Below, piece by piece: positions 59,580 through 64,000 of a stretch of DNA of 64,000 nucleotides (the first letter of the stretch is position 1; the number at the start of each line of letters is the position of its first letter). The notes under the pieces are model-generated. The model saw nothing but the letters and a program-made list of their open reading frames with translations, made no database searches and was not told where the DNA came from. This DNA is from M55B112 sp964539395 (lineage in GTDB: Bacteria > Bacteroidota > Bacteroidia > Bacteroidales > GCA-2748055): NCBI GenBank assembly GCA_964539395.1, contig CAZIIU010000013.1, positions 1 through 64,000 of the forward strand, read 5' to 3'. Position numbers and translations under genes: made by a program.

Positions 59580-60570
59580 GACCTATTCGTCTGGCAAATA
59601 CATAATAGCTCCAACCCTGATATGCCAGCACAATAGGAATGAAGAACAGTGCAACGATACTCATGATTTTCAATGTCATCTCACTGGAGGAAGCATTATA
59701 AATCGTAAGATTATATGCTTCGTTCAATGATGAGGGCATTATATTTGGGAACAGCCCATTAAAGATTACAGCTGTGCCAAGGACAATTGTGAGAGCGATA
59801 GCTCCAAAAGCATATTTTTGCATCCTTAACCGCATGAATATGTAGCAGGCAGCAAAACTAAACAATGTAACAGTTGACAATGTACCTGGAACCAATCCGA
59901 GACCCTCAAATAGTACAGTTTGCCAATATCCCAATACAGCAAATATCAACGTCACAATCCCAATAGGCCACCAGAGTAATTTAGCAATCTTTTCGGCACG
60001 GTCCTTCAGATTGTCCATGGTACGCAGACTTAAAAATAGTGCCCCGTGCAGCACGAAGATGAGCACTACAACAATACCCCCCAGGATGGCATAGGGGTTG
60101 AGAGCTGCCAGAAGATTGCCCGTAAAATTCATATCTTCACCGATAGGAAGACCCTGAACAATATTGGTGAACGCCACTCCCCAGAGTAGTGCTGGCAGCA
60201 GGCTGCCCCAAAAAATGAACTGATCGGCAGTTTTGCGCCACCATTTCTGGGTCATTTTACTTCGAAATTCAAATCCAACCGCCCTTAAAATCAATGCCAG
60301 CAGCATAAGGAACAGAGGAATATAAAAACCGCTGAATAAGGTTGCATACCAATGCGGAAAAGCTGCAAACATAGCACCTCCTGCGGTAATCAGCCAAACC
60401 TCGTTTGCATCCCAGAAGGGCCCGATAGTATTTATCACCACCCTGCGATCAGTATCGTCTTTAGAAATAAATGGCAGGAGGATTCCTACCCCGAAATCAA
60501 ATCCTTCGAGTACGAAATAACCGATAAAAAGGATAGATATTAACACGAACCATATAATCTGAAAGTCCAT
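59557..60570 (-). CDS. cydB: cytochrome bd ubiquinol oxidase subunit II
   Basis: Second subunit of the high-affinity terminal oxidase. The 337 residues include about eight or nine TM helices. The start MDFQIIWFVLISILF is followed by the GFDFG motif, the WDANEVWL motif and GFEFR, all typical. The subunit supports CydA but carries few ligands. It starts 33 bases after cydA and its 3' end overlaps cydD. I see no CydX-like small ORF after it. Confidence 0.95.
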   Translation of the reverse strand: MDFQIIWFVLISILFIGYFVLEGFDFGVGILLPFISKDDTDRRVVINTIGPFWDANEVWLITAGGAMFAAFPHWYATLFSGFYIPLFLMLLALILRAVGFEFRSKMTQKWWRKTADQFIFWGSLLPALLWGVAFTNIVQGLPIGEDMNFTGNLLAALNPYAILGGIVVVLIFVLHGALFLSLRTMDNLKDRAEKIAKLLWWPIGIVTLIFAVLGYWQTVLFEGLGLVPGTLSTVTLFSFAACYIFMRLRMQKYAFGAIALTIVLGTAVIFNGLFPNIMPSSLNEAYNLTIYNASSSEMTLKIMSIVALFFIPIVLAYQGWSYYVFARRIGRDAIPRE

Positions 60571-60603
60571 TTCTCTTAGGTTTAAAAGTAAAACAAAACA
60601 CGA

Positions 60604-61959
60604 TCAATAAGCATGATCCCTGTCTTCCTCAGGAATGCCGGGTTTCGCAAAGCGATGCACAAGATATACTGCAACAGCAGCCAGTAATCCGTAAATAAGG
60701 GTAAAGACAATGGTTGTTAAAAGCATAGAACCGCTGCTTACATTGGGTGATACACCATCGCGTGTAAGCATTAAACCATGTACAACCCATGGTTGTCGTC
60801 CCATTTCAGCAACTATCCAACCAAGCGAATTAGCCAAAATCGGCAAAAACATGATGATAGTTGCCAGTCGTAAATAGAGCCTGTTTTTGTGTAGATTATT
60901 TCGCCACCACTTGACTATTCCAAACAGCGAGAACAAAATAAACAACATACCCAGGCCAACCATCAACCGGAAGCTCCAATAAACAACTCCTACAGGCGGC
61001 AGGTAATCACCTTCACCATATTTTTGTTCATATTCCTCCTGCAGGTCCTTCATGCCTTTCACTTCGCTTGTCAGGTTATTGTAAGCCAAAACAGTTAGCA
61101 TGTAAGGCAGTTTCAACTCCCTTCTTGTTGTTTGGTTCTCCTGGTTAATAATGGCAAAAAGCGAGAAACTTGCAGGCTGTTCCGATTCCCATAAACCTTC
61201 CATGGCTGCCATTTTCATTGGCTGGTGCTTCACGGTATGCTGTGCGTGTTTGTGTCCGGTAGTAGCCACAAGCAGTCCGGAAACCACTGTAAAGACCAGG
61301 GCAATCCTTGCAGATTTTAAAAAGATATCCACCTGATTTTTACGTAAAATTTGCCACGCACTTACACCCAGCATAAACAATCCTCCGGTAGTAAATGCTG
61401 CAATAATTGTGTGCTGAGCCATTACAAGCATCTGTTGGTTGAGCATAACGGCAACAAAATCACTTAATTCGGCCCGCCCTTCATTGAGCAAATATCCCAC
61501 CGGCATCTGCATCCATGCATTGGCAATGAGGATCCATAGTGCTGAGAGATTGGAACCTATAGCAACCAGCCAGATACTAAGCAGATGTATTCCTTTGGGC
61601 AATCTGTTCCAGCCAAAAAGCCAGACAGCTATAAACGTCGATTCAAGAAAAAACGCCAACAAGGCTTCAATAGCAAGGGGAATGCCGAAAATGTCCCCTA
61701 CAAAACGAGAATACCCCGACCATGACATTCCAAACTGGAATTCCAGTACAATACCGGTAACCACACCCAGCGCAAAAATGATCACGAAAAGCTTTCCGAA
61801 AAATTTCGTCAGCTTTTTATAATCTTCATTTCCGGTCCGGTAGTAAAAGGTTTGTAAAATGGCAGTCAAAACTGATAACCCCATTGTTAAAGGGCTAAAG
61901 AAAAAGTGGTACACGGTAGTGATACCGAACTGCCACCTGGCGATTTCTAGTACTTCCAT
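60604..61959 (-). CDS. cydA: cytochrome bd ubiquinol oxidase subunit I
   Basis: Haem-binding subunit that oxidises quinol and reduces O2 to water, generating proton motive force under low oxygen. The 451 residues include about nine TM helices. Likely haem ligands are H18 (b595 side), the Glu pair in AIEALLAFFLE, the His in VMAQHTIIAA, and the GRQPW region with its preceding Met. The quinol (Q) loop is short, as in many non-enterobacterial enzymes; the E. coli protein is about 70 residues longer. First gene of cydABDC. The 278 bases upstream hold its presumed promoter, but no exact TAnnTTTG on the minus strand. Confidence 0.95.
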   Translation of the reverse strand: MEVLEIARWQFGITTVYHFFFSPLTMGLSVLTAILQTFYYRTGNEDYKKLTKFFGKLFVIIFALGVVTGIVLEFQFGMSWSGYSRFVGDIFGIPLAIEALLAFFLESTFIAVWLFGWNRLPKGIHLLSIWLVAIGSNLSALWILIANAWMQMPVGYLLNEGRAELSDFVAVMLNQQMLVMAQHTIIAAFTTGGLFMLGVSAWQILRKNQVDIFLKSARIALVFTVVSGLLVATTGHKHAQHTVKHQPMKMAAMEGLWESEQPASFSLFAIINQENQTTRRELKLPYMLTVLAYNNLTSEVKGMKDLQEEYEQKYGEGDYLPPVGVVYWSFRLMVGLGMLFILFSLFGIVKWWRNNLHKNRLYLRLATIIMFLPILANSLGWIVAEMGRQPWVVHGLMLTRDGVSPNVSSGSMLLTTIVFTLIYGLLAAVAVYLVHRFAKPGIPEEDRDHAY

Positions 61960-62237
61960 ATAGATTGGTTAAGATAGTGAGCGTTAGTTTTCATCATTGG
62001 CAAAAACAGGAAATCCCTGGATATTGATAATAAAAATAAGAATTATTTTCCAATCAACGATTAGATTATATTTAAATACCCGTTAATCCTCTCGATACTG
62101 ATAAATAACAGATCTGCCAATCCCGGTTACAGGCTGCATCCTTTACTATGCGATATACCGGAACTGCTTCAACGCTCCCGTATTTAACTGCCCGAACGGA
62201 GAACGATTGATTTTTGACAGTTTCACATAAATTCAGA

Positions 62238-63191
62238 TCAGAAGAGCACTTCCAGTAAGACCCCTGTCAGCTCATCATCAAGATGATCCCTGAGTATCTG
62301 ACGAACCGTAATCCAGTCATGCCGTATACCGGTAAGAATTTCTCTCAAGAATTCAGGATCCACCTCTGGCAAACCGCTGTCAGCAAAACTTATATGTATT
62401 ATAGCTCCCTTCTCCACTGTTGTTGTGATCCGTACACCCTTCAACTGTCGTTCCACAGTATAATTCGGCGAATAACCATAGTTCCACTCCCATAATGCAT
62501 ACCTGTTCTTTCTCAATTCAGCGATCTTCTCCACCTCCGAACGGGTTAGTCTCTCGATTATATTCCTGTGATCAGCCACCAAAACATGTCTGAAAATAAA
62601 ATCGTAGAACTCTTTCCTTTCCATCCCTGCTTCCAGCAGATCCCTGATATTAACTACATCGGATCTTACCGACTTCACAGCCTTATCGCTATATCGATCC
62701 GGCTCCACATGCAGGCATCTCCCCAACCGCTCAAGGTCGGCATCAAATAATAGTGTTCCATGATGCAGTACCCTCGTCTTGTATACATGACTGGCGGTAC
62801 CCGAGATCTTTCCTGCACCGGTGAGCACCTCGTTCCGTTTTCCAAGATAAGCCTCCACCCCCAGCTCCCGGAGGGCCTCGATCACCGGCGCAGTATATTT
62901 GTCAAATTTAACAAAGTCACCGGGCAACTCATTTGTGATAAAGGAGTAATTCATGTTGCCATGGTCGTGGTAAACGGCGCCTCCACCCGATATACGGCGG
63001 GCCAGCAGGATCCCATTCTCATGAAGATACCTGTCATTAATCTCTGCAAGCGCATTCTGATGCTTCCCTATAACCACAGCAGGGTCATTCACATACTGGA
63101 AATAGATCTCCTCATTGTAATGCTTTAGCAGGTACTCTTCCGCCGCCAGGTTGAAATAGGGATCGCCGGTCTGACTATAAATGCACCTCAT
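62238..63191 (-). CDS. lplA: lipoate-protein ligase
   Basis: Activates lipoate with ATP and attaches it to lipoyl domains of 2-oxo-acid dehydrogenases and GcvH. I start at the ATG at 63191, giving 317 residues; the frame runs back to 63395, but those 68 residues overlap the PAP2 gene and are not LplA-like. Motifs: NLAAEEYLL, the RRISGGGAVYHD ligand loop, the catalytic Lys in GAGKISGTA, and HHGTLLFDADL. It is coupled to the upstream PAP2 gene by an ATGA overlap. Confidence 0.93.
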   Translation of the reverse strand: MRCIYSQTGDPYFNLAAEEYLLKHYNEEIYFQYVNDPAVVIGKHQNALAEINDRYLHENGILLARRISGGGAVYHDHGNMNYSFITNELPGDFVKFDKYTAPVIEALRELGVEAYLGKRNEVLTGAGKISGTASHVYKTRVLHHGTLLFDADLERLGRCLHVEPDRYSDKAVKSVRSDVVNIRDLLEAGMERKEFYDFIFRHVLVADHRNIIERLTRSEVEKIAELRKNRYALWEWNYGYSPNYTVERQLKGVRITTTVEKGAIIHISFADSGLPEVDPEFLREILTGIRHDWITVRQILRDHLDDELTGVLLEVLF

Positions 63192-63787
63192 CGTGTGACA
63201 GAATTGGATGGATCGGTCATGTTCCATGAAGCAGGTATACGGGGGATCGCCCACCTGAACAGGAGGTATACCAGGTAACCGCAGAGCATGCCTAACATGG
63301 CGCCCCCAAGAATATCCCCTGGATAGTGTACCCCGAGATAGATCCTGCTGTAGCTGACCAATGCGGCCCAGAACAACATAACAGCTGCAAACCAATGCTT
63401 TCTGATAATAAGCAGCAGCAATATTGCCACACCGAAGCTATTGGCTGCATGTGAGGAGACAAATCCGTACAGTCCGCCACACTTCCCATTCACCATGTGG
63501 ACCATTCCCTCAAGCGCTGGCTCCCTGCAGGGTCGTAACCGTTCAAACACCTCCTTGAAAAGATGTACGGAAGCCTGGTCGGTGAGTGTAATACAGAAGG
63601 TAATAAAAAGAATGATCGGGAAAATCTGCAGCCTCCTCTTCCAAGCCAAATAGGCCAAAAGCAACAGATAGAAGGGCCACCAGGTAACCTTACCGCTTAT
63701 CCAAACCATAATCTTATCAAAGGTATCCGTATGAAAACCATTGAGAAACAGAAAAAGCTGAGTGTCGATCTGGTTAAGTGTATCCAA
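63188..63787 (-). CDS. PAP2-family membrane phosphatase
   Basis: A 199-residue integral membrane phosphatase with five or six helices and the three motifs of the PAP2 acid-phosphatase superfamily: KEVFERLRP, SSHAANS in place of PSGH, and SRIYLGVHYPGD. Members act on phosphatidate, undecaprenyl diphosphate or other lipid phosphates; which applies here is not clear. It precedes lplA with a four-base overlap and follows the partial gene at the right edge after 23 bases, so the three appear co-transcribed. Confidence 0.92.
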   Translation of the reverse strand: MDTLNQIDTQLFLFLNGFHTDTFDKIMVWISGKVTWWPFYLLLLAYLAWKRRLQIFPIILFITFCITLTDQASVHLFKEVFERLRPCREPALEGMVHMVNGKCGGLYGFVSSHAANSFGVAILLLLIIRKHWFAAVMLFWAALVSYSRIYLGVHYPGDILGGAMLGMLCGYLVYLLFRWAIPRIPASWNMTDPSNSVTR

Positions 63788-63810
63788 GTTTTGTGTTACT
63801 GAGGGTTCTC

Positions 63811-64000
63811 CTAATGCTCCCCGTTGTGCTCCTCGTAGTCGGCCATATTGCTGAAGGCATACCGGTAATTCATCGGAACGATCTCATTGTAATCCTCAAC
63901 GCTGGCATCCGAAAGGCAGGCATCAATAATGCGCTTGCCGGTATTCAGCAAGTCTTCCTTCAGGTATTTCTGTAGCTCCTCCTTAAAAAACTTTGTAAGA
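63811..64000 (-). CDS. C-terminal part of an unidentified protein (cut by window edge)
   Basis: The minus-strand frame is open from the right edge to the TAG at 63813-63811 and gives about 62 residues. It has an amphipathic helix FFKEELQKYLKEDLL and an acidic end DYEEHNGEH. I do not recognise the family. The absence of stops, the even amino-acid use and the position just upstream of the PAP2 gene on the same strand support it as real coding sequence. Confidence 0.6.
   Translation of the reverse strand, partial: LTKFFKEELQKYLKEDLLNTGKRIIDACLSDASVEDYNEIVPMNYRYAFSNMADYEEHNGEH

Noticed and set aside
63192..63395. 68-residue N-terminal extension of LplA
   Set aside because: It overlaps the PAP2 coding region in another frame and lacks LplA similarity; the ATG at 63191 gives a normal protein and an ATGA overlap.
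1..64000. CRISPR arrays, tRNA/rRNA genes, transposases and prophage genes
   Set aside because: I looked for regular spaced repeats, clover-leaf-like sequences, transposase motifs and flanking inverted repeats and saw none. tRNAs can be missed by eye; a tRNAscan run would settle it.

Overview
The window comes from a member of the Bacteroidota. Four things point there: a 1904-residue surface protein ending in a type IX secretion (T9SS) sorting domain, an ECF sigma / FecR / STN-type TonB receptor / DUF4249 block, repeated copies of the Bacteroidota core promoter TAnnTTTG just upstream of genes, and the gene order Nudix-pyrE-SRPBCC-birA-rsfS-ftsH-DUF2007-cdsA-psd that is familiar from this phylum. 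A cytochrome bd operon (cydABDC) and a flavodiiron protein suggest low-oxygen or facultative life. I cannot place the genus. I saw no IS element, prophage, CRISPR array, rRNA or tRNA.

Layout. 1-11884: LytTR response regulator; coaD with a thioredoxin-fold secreted protein; Nudix facing pyrE; SRPBCC; birA; rsfS; ftsH; DUF2007; the phospholipid genes cdsA and psd; a small Cys/Lys-rich secreted protein; and a flavodiiron protein. 11887-28085 (minus): a tightly spaced six-gene operon, read in transcription order: nucleotide-translocase-like membrane protein with HEAT repeats, HAMP-SpoIIE phosphatase, nSTAND ATPase with a 7-blade WD40 domain, outer-membrane beta-barrel, lipoprotein, giant T9SS surface protein. 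I found no described name for this combination. 28335-29105: queuosine-precursor transporter.

29301-40277 (plus): a leucine catabolic block (methylcrotonyl-CoA carboxylase beta, methylglutaconyl-CoA hydratase, carboxylase alpha, acyl-CoA dehydrogenase) runs without a break into a mevalonate block (type 2 IPP isomerase, class II HMG-CoA reductase, GHMP kinase, diphosphomevalonate decarboxylase, mevalonate kinase). The leucine arm ends in HMG-CoA and the mevalonate arm begins with it. HMG-CoA synthase and HMG-CoA lyase are both absent from the block, so the cluster reads as a leucine-to-isoprenoid route.

40368-64000: a lipoprotein; formate-tetrahydrofolate ligase (fhs); a FecI/FecR/TonB-receptor/DUF4249 uptake operon; plsC; an unidentified Rossmann-like protein; topoisomerase IV (parE, parC); shikimate kinase; cydABDC on the minus strand; lipoate-protein ligase overlapping a PAP2 phosphatase; and the C-terminal end of an unidentified protein cut by the window edge.
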